Below are positions 28,562-35,881 of a stretch of 64,000 bases of DNA, in pieces. The number at the start of each line of letters is the position of its first letter. The first letter of the stretch is position 1. Made by a program: the position numbers and the translations under genes. Below the pieces are notes generated by a model. That model worked only from the letters and a program-made list of their open reading frames with translations, was not told the DNA's origin and did not search any database. The stretch comes from CAVQGZ01 sp942491665 (GTDB lineage Bacteria > Actinomycetota > Actinomycetes > Jiangellales > Jiangellaceae), in assembly GCA_942491665.1 (NCBI GenBank), contig CALOBR010000001.1, positions 372,001 to 436,000 of the forward strand. The letters run 5' to 3'.

Positions 28562-30240
28562 GACTCCTCGCCTCCCTCCACGGGCTCGGGTTGCGCCTGC
28601 TGCGCTTGTTGCTGCTGTTGCTGCTGCTGCTCGGGGGCCGGGTCTTCGAACGGCCCGACGATCAGCCCGTCGAGGTCGAGGTCGTCCGGCTCGTCACTCT
28701 CGGCGAGCATCTCGTCGGTGATCACCGGGATCTCGGTGGTGCTGGCGACCGAGATGGGGCGAAAGGTGCCCGTCTCGGTGAGGTGGCCCGACAGCACCCA
28801 GGTGTCTTTGCTGCCGCCGCCCTGGCTGGAGTTGACGATCAACGAGCCGCGCCGCAGGGCGACCCGAGTGAGGCCGCCGGGAAGCACCCACACGCGTTCC
28901 CCGTCGTTGACCGCGAACGGCCGCAGGTCGAGGTGACGTGGTTCGAGCGTCCCGTCCACGAACGTGGGCGCGGTCGACAGCTGCACGACCGGCTGGGCGA
29001 TCCAGTTGCGGGGGTCGTCGATGACGTGCTGGCGGGCCCGCTGCAAGGCCGCGGCGTCGGCGCGGGGCCCGATCACGATGCCCTTGCCGCCGGAGGCGTC
29101 AACGGGCTTGAGCACCATCTCGTCCAGGTGGTCCAGCACGTAGGCCCGCTGGTCGGGGTGCTCGAGCCGGTATGTGTCGACGTTGAGCAGCACCGGCTCC
29201 TCGTTGAGGTAGTAGCGGATGAGGTCGGGCACGTAGGAGTACAGAAGCTTGTCGTCGGCCACGCCGTTGCCCACCCCGTTGGCGATCGTCACCGAGCCGA
29301 ACCGGGCCGCGCCGAGGATGCCGGGCACACCCAGCAACGACTCCGAGCGAAAGTGGACGGGGTCGAGGTACTCGTCGTCGATGCGTCGGTAGATCACGTC
29401 CACCCGACGCTCGCCCTCGGTGGTGCGCATGTAGACGACGCCGTCGCGCACCACGAGGTCACGTCCCTCGACGAGCTCGACCCCCATGGCACGCGCGAGC
29501 AGCGTGTGCTCGACGTAGGCGGAGTTGAAGACGCCCGGGGTCAGCACCGCCACCACCGGGTCGTCCACCGCAGGTGCCGTCGCCTGCAGCGCGCCGAGGA
29601 GCCGCGACGGGTAGTCGTCGACCGCGCGGATGGGCAGGGAGCCGAAGAGGTCGGGGAACACCCGGGCCATGGCCTGGCGGTTCTCGATGACGTAGGAGAC
29701 CCCGGACGGTGTGCGCACGTTGTCTTCGAGCACGCGAAAGCGGCCCTGCTCGTCGCGGATCAGGTCGATGCCGGAGACGTGGATGCGCACCCCGCGCACC
29801 GGTCGGATGCCGTAGGCCGCCCGATGGAAGTGCTTGGACGTCATGACCACCCGGCGCGGCACCACTCCTTCGGACAGCACCTCACCCCGCAGGTACAGGT
29901 CGTCCAAGAAGTGCTCCAGGGCGCGGACGCGCTGCCGTACGCCCCGCTCGACGTCGTACCAGTCCTCGGCGTCGATGACCCGGGGCACCGGGTCGAGCGG
30001 GAACGGGCGCTCCTCGCCCGACAGCGAGAACGTCACGCCGGCGTCGGCGTAGGCGTTGGCGAGCAGGTCGGCCCGAGCCGACATCTCCTCCAGCGACAGC
30101 CCGCTGACCGCGGCCAGGACGTCGGCGTACGGGGCCCGGGCGCGACCAGCCCGCGAGATGGCCTCGTCCCACGAGGACACGCCTGCAGGCATGGACGACA
30201 GGTACGACCGCACGAGGGAGGCTTGCGAGTCCGCCTGCAT
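28555..30240 (-). CDS. circularly permuted ATP-grasp protein (type 2)
   Basis: 561 residues with the DUF404/DUF407 permuted ATP-grasp fold. MVLKPVDASGGKGIVIGP near residue 390 is the glycine-rich ATP-binding loop. GIDLIRDEQGRFRVLEDNVRTPSG and NGVGNGVADDK are the other conserved blocks. ATP-grasp enzymes join a carboxylate to an amine or thiol through an acyl phosphate; the substrate is not known. The tail ends in a glutamine-rich run (E then eight Q, then A-Q repeats) coded by mixed CAG/CAA triplets. The start is the ATG at 30240, ten bases after a TACGAT -10 box, fitting a leaderless transcript; an upstream start at 30336 would add 32 unconserved residues. It heads the ATP-grasp - alpha-E - transglutaminase operon. 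Confidence 0.9.
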   Translation of the reverse strand: MQADSQASLVRSYLSSMPAGVSSWDEAISRAGRARAPYADVLAAVSGLSLEEMSARADLLANAYADAGVTFSLSGEERPFPLDPVPRVIDAEDWYDVERGVRQRVRALEHFLDDLYLRGEVLSEGVVPRRVVMTSKHFHRAAYGIRPVRGVRIHVSGIDLIRDEQGRFRVLEDNVRTPSGVSYVIENRQAMARVFPDLFGSLPIRAVDDYPSRLLGALQATAPAVDDPVVAVLTPGVFNSAYVEHTLLARAMGVELVEGRDLVVRDGVVYMRTTEGERRVDVIYRRIDDEYLDPVHFRSESLLGVPGILGAARFGSVTIANGVGNGVADDKLLYSYVPDLIRYYLNEEPVLLNVDTYRLEHPDQRAYVLDHLDEMVLKPVDASGGKGIVIGPRADAAALQRARQHVIDDPRNWIAQPVVQLSTAPTFVDGTLEPRHLDLRPFAVNDGERVWVLPGGLTRVALRRGSLIVNSSQGGGSKDTWVLSGHLTETGTFRPISVASTTEIPVITDEMLAESDEPDDLDLDGLIVGPFEDPAPEQQQQQQQQAQQAQPEPVEGGEESC

Positions 30241-30248
30241 GCCAGCAG

Positions 30249-30254
30249 ATCGTA
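30249..30254 (-). promoter_or_regulatory. -10 box of the ATP-grasp operon
   Basis: On the minus strand TACGAT, a TANNNT motif, ends eight bases before the ATG at 30240. The divergent rpsT gene begins 115 bases away, so this gap holds back-to-back promoters. Confidence 0.45.
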
Positions 30255-30354
30255 GGCCCGACCGATCCGCTGGTAGTCTTGACCCTTGGCTTGGGGCGCG
30301 AACCGCGTCTCGATGCTCCATCGCATCCCCCGACATCGAAGGCCTCAGTCACCC

Positions 30355-30612
30355 ATGGCGAACATCAAGTCCCAGAAGAAGCGCATTCTCACCAACGAGA
30401 AGGCCCGTGCCCGCAACAAGGCAGTGCGCACGTCGGTGCGCTCGCAGGTGCGCAAGTTCCGCGAGGCCGCTGACGCGGGTTCCGCCGACGCCGTCGAGCT
30501 CGCGCACGAGGCCACGAAGGCCCTGGACAAGGCCGCCTCGAAGGGCGTCATCCACAAGAACCAGGCGGCCAACCGCAAGGCTGCGATCGCCAAGCGCGCC
30601 GCTGCTCTCTGA
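30355..30612 (+). CDS. rpsT: 30S ribosomal protein S20
   Basis: 85-residue primary 16S rRNA-binding protein of the small subunit. It begins MANIKSQKKRILTNEKARAR, the standard S20 start, and ends with a HKNQAANRKAAIAKRAAAL helix. The start is the ATG at 30355. A TAGTCT box at 30274-30279 in the divergent gap could serve as the -10 of its promoter, leaving about a 70-base leader; this is weakly supported. It is the only plus-strand ribosomal gene here. A strong hairpin follows its stop. Confidence 0.96.
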   Translation: MANIKSQKKRILTNEKARARNKAVRTSVRSQVRKFREAADAGSADAVELAHEATKALDKAASKGVIHKNQAANRKAAIAKRAAAL

Positions 30613-30629
30613 TCCTTCCCGCCCTGCAC

Positions 30630-30660
30630 GTAGCCGGTACCCGTCGGGGGTGCCGGCTAC
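30630..30660. terminator. bidirectional terminator hairpin between rpsT and holA
   Basis: Thirteen-base arms (30630-30642 and 30648-30660) with one mismatch flank a five-base loop. It lies 17 bases after the rpsT stop and overlaps the holA stop codon on the other strand, so it can serve both convergent genes. Confidence 0.75.
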
Positions 30661-31655
30661 TTGGCGTCTCTGGCCTCGCACACGGCGAGGACCGTCTCCG
30701 ACAGGGCCAGCGCGTGGTCGCTCGACCCGCCCTTGATGGCCAGGTCGGCCGCCGCAACTGAGCGCATCGCGCGCGACAGACCGTCGCTGGACCACCCGCG
30801 CAGCTGAGCGCGCAGCACCCGAACCTTCCAGGGGGGCACCTTCAGGTCGCGCGCCACGTCGGCGTCGCGGTGGCCCCGCGGCATCGCCGTGAGCATCGTC
30901 AGGGTGCGCAGCGACCCGGCCAGGGCTCCGACGACCAGCACCGCGTCGGTGCCGCCGGCCAGCGCCCACCTCAGCTCGGCCAGTGCCTGGGCCGTCTGCC
31001 CAGTGACGGTCAAGTCGGCCACAGCCCACCCCTTGACGTCCGCGCGGCCGTCCACGTACTGGCTGACCAGGTCGAGGGTCACCAATCCCTCACCGTCGAC
31101 GACGAGCTGCTCGGTCATCGATGCCAGTCCGCGCAGGTCGCCCCCCAGCACGTCCACGAGCTTCGATGCGGTCTCGGGATCGATCCGGCCCTTGTGGGAG
31201 CGGGCCTCGGTCACCACGAACTCGACCAGCTCTCCCCCCTTGAGGGCCTCGCACCGCGACTCCGGCACACCCGCCTTGCGCACGGCGTCCAGCAGGCGCT
31301 TTCCCTTGTTGCCGCCCGGGTGGACGAGAACGACCACTGCCCCCTCGGGCGGGTCGGCGGCCAGCGCCTGCACAGCCGCCGCGAGGTCGTCCGAGCACTC
31401 GTCCATCCCCTCGAGCACCGCAACGCGGCTCGCGGCAAAGAGGGACGGGCTGAGCGTCTCGCCCAGGGAGCCCGGGGTCGTCTCGGCGCCGCCCAGCCAG
31501 GTGACGTCGACGTCGGGGTCCGCCGAGCGCGCTCGGCCGATGACGTCAGCCACGGCCCGCTCGCGCAAGAACGCCTCGGGGCCGCTGACCAAGGTCACCG
31601 GCGCTGGCGGGCGGCCGGGCGGGTTCACGGGTTCGAGCATGCCACGCTGCTTCAC
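30657..31655 (-). CDS. holA: DNA polymerase III subunit delta (HolA)
   Basis: Clamp-loader delta subunit that opens the beta sliding clamp. 332 residues. VTLVSGPEAFLRERAVADVI at about 20-40 is the degenerate AAA+ nucleotide region with the conserved [GS]xExFL motif. VLVHPGGNKGKRLLDAVRKAG and KGRIDPETASKLVDVLGGDLRGLASMTEQL are the next conserved blocks, and the C-terminal helical collar ends the protein. The GTG at 31655 overlaps the comEC stop by four bases; an ATG five codons on is possible. The comEA - comEC - holA order followed by rpsT is common in actinobacteria. Confidence 0.92.
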   Translation of the reverse strand: MKQRGMLEPVNPPGRPPAPVTLVSGPEAFLRERAVADVIGRARSADPDVDVTWLGGAETTPGSLGETLSPSLFAASRVAVLEGMDECSDDLAAAVQALAADPPEGAVVVLVHPGGNKGKRLLDAVRKAGVPESRCEALKGGELVEFVVTEARSHKGRIDPETASKLVDVLGGDLRGLASMTEQLVVDGEGLVTLDLVSQYVDGRADVKGWAVADLTVTGQTAQALAELRWALAGGTDAVLVVGALAGSLRTLTMLTAMPRGHRDADVARDLKVPPWKVRVLRAQLRGWSSDGLSRAMRSVAAADLAIKGGSSDHALALSETVLAVCEARDAK

Positions 31656-34018
31656 CTCGGTCCGCGGCGCACGACATCGACAGTTCCGGACTCACCGGCC
31701 ACCAGCGCGCTGTCGCCGTCGGTGTCGGTGCGCGTCACGACTGCGCCCAGCGACTCCAGGTGCGCCAAGGTCTGTTCGCCGGGATGCCCGTAGGTGTTCT
31801 CGACGCCCACGGTCACCACGGCGACCGCCGGGGCCGTCGCGGTCAAGAACTCCGGGTGCTGCTCGTCGGAGCCGTGGTGGGGCACCTTGAGCACGTCGAC
31901 GTCCAGCGGCAGGCCCGGGGTGGCGAGCAGCGCACGCTGCGCGGCCGGCTCGATGTCACCGGTGAGCAGCACCGTCAGGCCGTCGACCTCGGCGTGCACG
32001 ACGACGCTGGCCTGGTTGGGCGTCGAGCCCACCCCACGGATCACCCGCTGCGGCCACAGCACCTCCCACTGCGTCCGACCGGCTTGCCCGGCTTGGTGCG
32101 GCACCGCGCGACTGACGCTCACGCCGTGGTCGGCTGCCCACGCGCGCAACGCCGCAGCCTGCTCGGGCGGCTCGTCCAGCACGGTCACCAGGACAGCGCC
32201 GACGTCGCGGCTGTCGAGCCCGGCCACCCCGGCGACGTGGTCGGCGTGAAAGTGCGTGATCACCAGCAGCGGCACCTGGCGAACCCGGAGGTCGTCCAGG
32301 CACGAGTCGAGCGCGACCGGGTCGCTCCCCACGTCGACGACGACCGCGCTGTCGGCGTCGGCGCGCAGCACGAGAGCGTCCCCCTGCCCCACGTCGCAGG
32401 CGACCAGCGCCCAGTCCGGCGGGGGCCAGCCGTTGCCGGGGCGCAGCAGCAGCGCGACCAGCGCGGCGCAGACGGCCAGCGAGGCGACCGGCGAGCGCAG
32501 CACGGTGGGCATGACGACGACGCCGCCCAGGCTGAGCACCAGGACGAGCACAACGCCGCCCGTCCAGCTCACGCTCGTCCCAGGGAGGTCGGCCGCACGC
32601 TCGGCCACCGCCACGATCCACCCGGTCGGCAACATCGCCAGCCCGGCCAGCAGGTGCGCGACAGGCGCCGCGACCACCCCGACGAGCGCCGCGACGATAC
32701 CGAGCACCGTCGCGAGCGGCACAGCCGGGGCCGCGAGCAGGTTGGCCGGCACGGCGCTGAGGCTGAGGTCACCCGACATGCCGACCAGCAGCGGTGTGCA
32801 CGCCAGCTGAGCGGCCAGCGGCACCGCGAGGGCGGCTGCCAGGGGTGGCGGCATCCAGGTGCCCGCCATCGCGGCCCAAGGTCGGGCGAGCACGACGATG
32901 GCGGCGGTTGCCGCGCACGACAGAGCGAACCCCACGCTGCGCGCCAGCCACGGGTCGACGAGCAGCAGCACGGGCACGGCAAGACCCAGTGGAGCGAGGC
33001 CCCGCCCCGACCGGCCGGACGCGAGGCCGAGCACGACCACGACCCCCATCGCCGAGGCGCGAACCACGCTGGGCTCGGGTCGAGCCATGAGCACGAAGGC
33101 GCCGACGGCCACCAGGCCGACCAATGGCAGCAGCCGAGCCCGGACGCCGACCCAGCGCGCGGCGAGCAGCACCGCGCCCAGCACGATCGCAACGTTGGCA
33201 CCCGATACGGCCGTGAGGTGAGCCAGCCCCGTGACCCGGAGCCTCTCCCGTGTCTGGTCCGTCAGCAGGGTCTCGTCGCCGACGACCAGGGACGGCAACA
33301 GCCCGGCCGGTGCGGGCGCGAAGCCGCTCACCGACTCTCGCAACGCCCGTCGAGGTGCCTCCCCGACGCTGAGTAGGGAGGGGGTGCGCCCGAGAACCAT
33401 CGGGTCGTCGGAGGTGTCCAGCAGCGCCGCGATCGAGCCTGGACGGCTGGGCAGACGCAGCCGTCCGGTCACGGTGACCACGTCACCGGGGCGCACCGCC
33501 GACCAGCCCTGCGGCGCCAGCACGACCACCGGCGTGTCGACGCGTACAGGCGGTGACCGCTCGTGCGCCCTGCCCACCCGGTGCAACGATGCGGTGAGCC
33601 GAACCTGGTCGTGCTGCCAGACAGGTGCCCCGGCAGGCCTCGACCGAGGCAACGGGTCACCGGTCACCCGTAGCTGCACCACGACCGTGGCGCGCTCGGC
33701 GGCCAGCCCGACGACCGGGCCAGCGGTCAGTGCTGCCACGCGGCCGTGGCCCGACAGCATGGTGCCCAGGCCGATCACGGCAGCCAGCAGGGCGAGCAGT
33801 GCGACGTAGCCGCGGGGCGGGCCCTGCCACCACCCGACCAGCCCCGCGCCGGCTGCTGCCGACGCAGCAACCAGCGCAACCGTCAGCAGCCACGGCACGG
33901 CAGCAGCGGCGCCGCCGGCCGTGGGCGCTCCTACGGTGCCGAGCAGGGCGCCCACCCACGCGGCAGCAGCCGCTGGGAGCAGCCGCGCGTCGGGATGGGC
34001 GCCAGTGGCGGGCGTCAT
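31652..34018 (-). CDS. comEC: ComEC/Rec2 DNA-uptake channel
   Basis: Membrane protein thought to carry single-stranded DNA across the cytoplasmic membrane. 788 residues. The N-terminus has three hydrophobic helices and a DUF4131/OB-like region. The Competence domain (about 220-500) has some ten helices; LAHLTAVSGANVAIVLG is its signature. The C-terminal metallo-beta-lactamase domain has THFHADHVAG, the HxHxDH metal site, and KVPHHGSDEQH. All three domains look intact. The ATG at 34018 shares one base with the comEA stop. No pilus genes are in the window, so whether the cell is competent cannot be said. Confidence 0.93.
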   Translation of the reverse strand: MTPATGAHPDARLLPAAAAAWVGALLGTVGAPTAGGAAAAVPWLLTVALVAASAAAGAGLVGWWQGPPRGYVALLALLAAVIGLGTMLSGHGRVAALTAGPVVGLAAERATVVVQLRVTGDPLPRSRPAGAPVWQHDQVRLTASLHRVGRAHERSPPVRVDTPVVVLAPQGWSAVRPGDVVTVTGRLRLPSRPGSIAALLDTSDDPMVLGRTPSLLSVGEAPRRALRESVSGFAPAPAGLLPSLVVGDETLLTDQTRERLRVTGLAHLTAVSGANVAIVLGAVLLAARWVGVRARLLPLVGLVAVGAFVLMARPEPSVVRASAMGVVVVLGLASGRSGRGLAPLGLAVPVLLLVDPWLARSVGFALSCAATAAIVVLARPWAAMAGTWMPPPLAAALAVPLAAQLACTPLLVGMSGDLSLSAVPANLLAAPAVPLATVLGIVAALVGVVAAPVAHLLAGLAMLPTGWIVAVAERAADLPGTSVSWTGGVVLVLVLSLGGVVVMPTVLRSPVASLAVCAALVALLLRPGNGWPPPDWALVACDVGQGDALVLRADADSAVVVDVGSDPVALDSCLDDLRVRQVPLLVITHFHADHVAGVAGLDSRDVGAVLVTVLDEPPEQAAALRAWAADHGVSVSRAVPHQAGQAGRTQWEVLWPQRVIRGVGSTPNQASVVVHAEVDGLTVLLTGDIEPAAQRALLATPGLPLDVDVLKVPHHGSDEQHPEFLTATAPAVAVVTVGVENTYGHPGEQTLAHLESLGAVVTRTDTDGDSALVAGESGTVDVVRRGPR

Positions 34019-34905
34019 CAGACCCGAGCCTGCTCAGCCAGCCCGCTCAGCACCGCCGGCCCGATGCCCGGGACCTCGATCAGCTGGTCGACGCTGAGGA
34101 AGGGGCCGTTCTCGTCGCGGTAGGCGACGATTCGCCCGGCCAGCACCGGCCCGACACCAGGCAGCGCCTCCAGCTCGACCACGCTGGCGCTGTTGAGGTT
34201 CACGGTCGCGTCGACTGGCGGCACGCTGCCGGTCACCGTGCCTGCCGAACCCTGCAGCGGCTGGGAGCCGGGCATCCCCACCAGCACCTGCTCGCCATCG
34301 GTGAGCACCCTGGCCAGGTTGACCGTAGCCAGCCTCGCCTTGGGCAGCGCCCCTCCGGCAGCCTCGACGGCATCGATCACCCGGGAACCGGCGGGCAGGC
34401 GCACCACACCCGGCCGCCGCACCTTGCCGGCCACGTGGATGACGACGTCGGCACCCGGGTTGGACCCGGCCGCCGCTGGTGGCGTCTGGACCGCTGTCGG
34501 CTGTTTCACCCCGGCTGCGTCGCCGGGCATGTCGCCGGCCGGCGTGTCCGTGGCTGGCGCCGCGGCCGGCGTCGCTGGTGCCACGGCGTCAGGGGTCGTT
34601 GCCCCGCCGTCCGCGGCGAGGTCGACCTGCTGCGTGGAGGGTTGGGCGCTGGCCAGCACCAGGACGGTGCCCACCAGAGCGGCCGCGGTGACCAGCACGA
34701 CCACGGCCAGGTGCGCCGGACGCAACGGGTGCCGACCCGGCGGTGCAGAGAGTGGGGCCGGCGAGCCAGGTGTGGGCTCGACCGGCTCGGGCTCCGTCGT
34801 GCTGCGTCGAGTGGGCACCCAGGTGCCCCGCCACCGCGCCCCCGACGTCTGCTCCAGGCGGCGGCGCAGGGTCTCCCAGCCATCGCTACGTTCATCCCCG
34901 GTCAC
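34018..34905 (-). CDS. comEA: ComEA-family DNA-binding protein (SLBB + HhH)
   Basis: DNA receptor of the competence machinery, anchored in the membrane with its DNA-binding end outside. 295 residues. A cytoplasmic basic N-terminus (about 60 residues) precedes one membrane helix (about 66-87). A Thr/Ala/Pro linker follows to about 150, then an SLBB domain (VVIHVAGKVRRPGVVRLPAGSRVIDAVEAAGG). The last 65 residues are paired helix-hairpin-helix motifs: LNSASVVELEALPGVGPVLAGRI and QLIEVPGIGPAVLSGL. The start is the GTG at 34905. The stop TGA and the comEC ATG form TGATG. Confidence 0.92.
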   Translation of the reverse strand: MTGDERSDGWETLRRRLEQTSGARWRGTWVPTRRSTTEPEPVEPTPGSPAPLSAPPGRHPLRPAHLAVVVLVTAAALVGTVLVLASAQPSTQQVDLAADGGATTPDAVAPATPAAAPATDTPAGDMPGDAAGVKQPTAVQTPPAAAGSNPGADVVIHVAGKVRRPGVVRLPAGSRVIDAVEAAGGALPKARLATVNLARVLTDGEQVLVGMPGSQPLQGSAGTVTGSVPPVDATVNLNSASVVELEALPGVGPVLAGRIVAYRDENGPFLSVDQLIEVPGIGPAVLSGLAEQARV

Positions 34906-34982
34906 GATCGCGACGCTAGGAGCCGCCTCTCACGGAGACGAGAGCCGCGAGCGCTTCTGGGGACGACACGCCGGTCGCGGCG

Positions 34983-35002
34983 AGCCCTGTGGACGCAGGG
35001 CT
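34983..35002 (-). terminator. terminator-like hairpin after degV
   Basis: Seven-base perfect arms (34983-34989 and 34996-35002) around a six-base loop, directly after the degV stop codon. It separates degV from comEA. Confidence 0.6.
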
Positions 35003-35003
35003 G

Positions 35004-35867
35004 CTACTGGGGCGACACGGCTACCGCGACGACGCCGGGGCCGACGTGGGCCCCGATCACCGCACCGAGCTCGCGGACCAGGATCGGCGAGGCGTCGGGC
35101 AGTCGGGCGGCAAGCGAGGCGCGCACCTTCTCCGCGCGTTCCGGGGCGGCGAGGTGGTGCACCCCGAGCCGCACAGGGCCGTTGCCGGCTTGGGCGACGA
35201 CCAGGTCTTCAAGCCGGGCCAGGGCCCGCGCCGACGTCCTGATCTTCTCCACCGGCTCGATGTGACCGTCGGACACCGCCAGGAGCGGCTTGACGGCGAG
35301 CACGCTTCCGAGGAAGGCCGAGGCAGCCCCGATGCGCCCGCCCCGGCGCAGGAACTCCAGCGTGTCGACGTAGAAGAGCATGCTGGTGCCGGCGCAGATG
35401 CGCCTCACCTGGTCCGCGATCTGCGGCGCACCCACCCCGGACTGCGCCATCCGGGCCGCCGTGAGCACAGCGAACCCGGCGCCAAGCCCAACCTGGCGGG
35501 AGTCGATCACGGTGACGGGGATCGTGCTCTCGCGAGCCGCCAGGCGAGCCGCGTCCACGGTTCCGGACAGCTCGCCCGACAGGTGTACCGAGACCACCTC
35601 GGTGGCCCCGGTCTGCCGGGCACGGTCGTAGGCCGCCATGAAGCGGGCCGGGGCCGGCCGCGACGTCGACACCGGCTCGGAGCCAGCGAGCGCCGTCGCC
35701 ACCCGGTCGGAGCTGATCTCGACGATGTCCAGGCCCGTCCTGCCAGAGATCACCACCTCGAGCGGCACCACACCGACGCCGAGCGCCGCAGCCTCGTCCT
35801 GGGTCAGGCTCGCGGTCGAGTCGGTGACCACCGCCGTACGCGGTGGCTGTGGCGGCGTGTCCCCCAT
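35004..35867 (-). CDS. DegV family fatty-acid-binding protein
   Basis: 287 residues. Members bind a single fatty acid and in Gram-positives present it to a fatty-acid kinase (FakB role). VVTDSTASL near the N-terminus and SVHLSGELSGTVDAARLAA are the signatures that bind the carboxylate. LEFLRRGGRIGAASAFLGSVLAVKPLL is the conserved DegV block. The start is the ATG at 35867, eight bases behind a TAGGGT -10 box, suggesting a leaderless transcript; a GTG at 35876 would lie inside that box. No fatty-acid kinase gene (fakA) is seen here. It lies immediately after leuS in the minus-strand order. Confidence 0.88.
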   Translation of the reverse strand: MGDTPPQPPRTAVVTDSTASLTQDEAAALGVGVVPLEVVISGRTGLDIVEISSDRVATALAGSEPVSTSRPAPARFMAAYDRARQTGATEVVSVHLSGELSGTVDAARLAARESTIPVTVIDSRQVGLGAGFAVLTAARMAQSGVGAPQIADQVRRICAGTSMLFYVDTLEFLRRGGRIGAASAFLGSVLAVKPLLAVSDGHIEPVEKIRTSARALARLEDLVVAQAGNGPVRLGVHHLAAPERAEKVRASLAARLPDASPILVRELGAVIGAHVGPGVVAVAVSPQ

Positions 35868-35881
35868 GCTCGGCACCCTAG

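Noticed and set aside
28595..28640. Trinucleotide repeat as a phase-variation switch in the ATP-grasp gene
   Set aside because: The unit is three bases and codons are mixed CAG/CAA, so length change would not shift the frame; it is simply a glutamine-rich tail.
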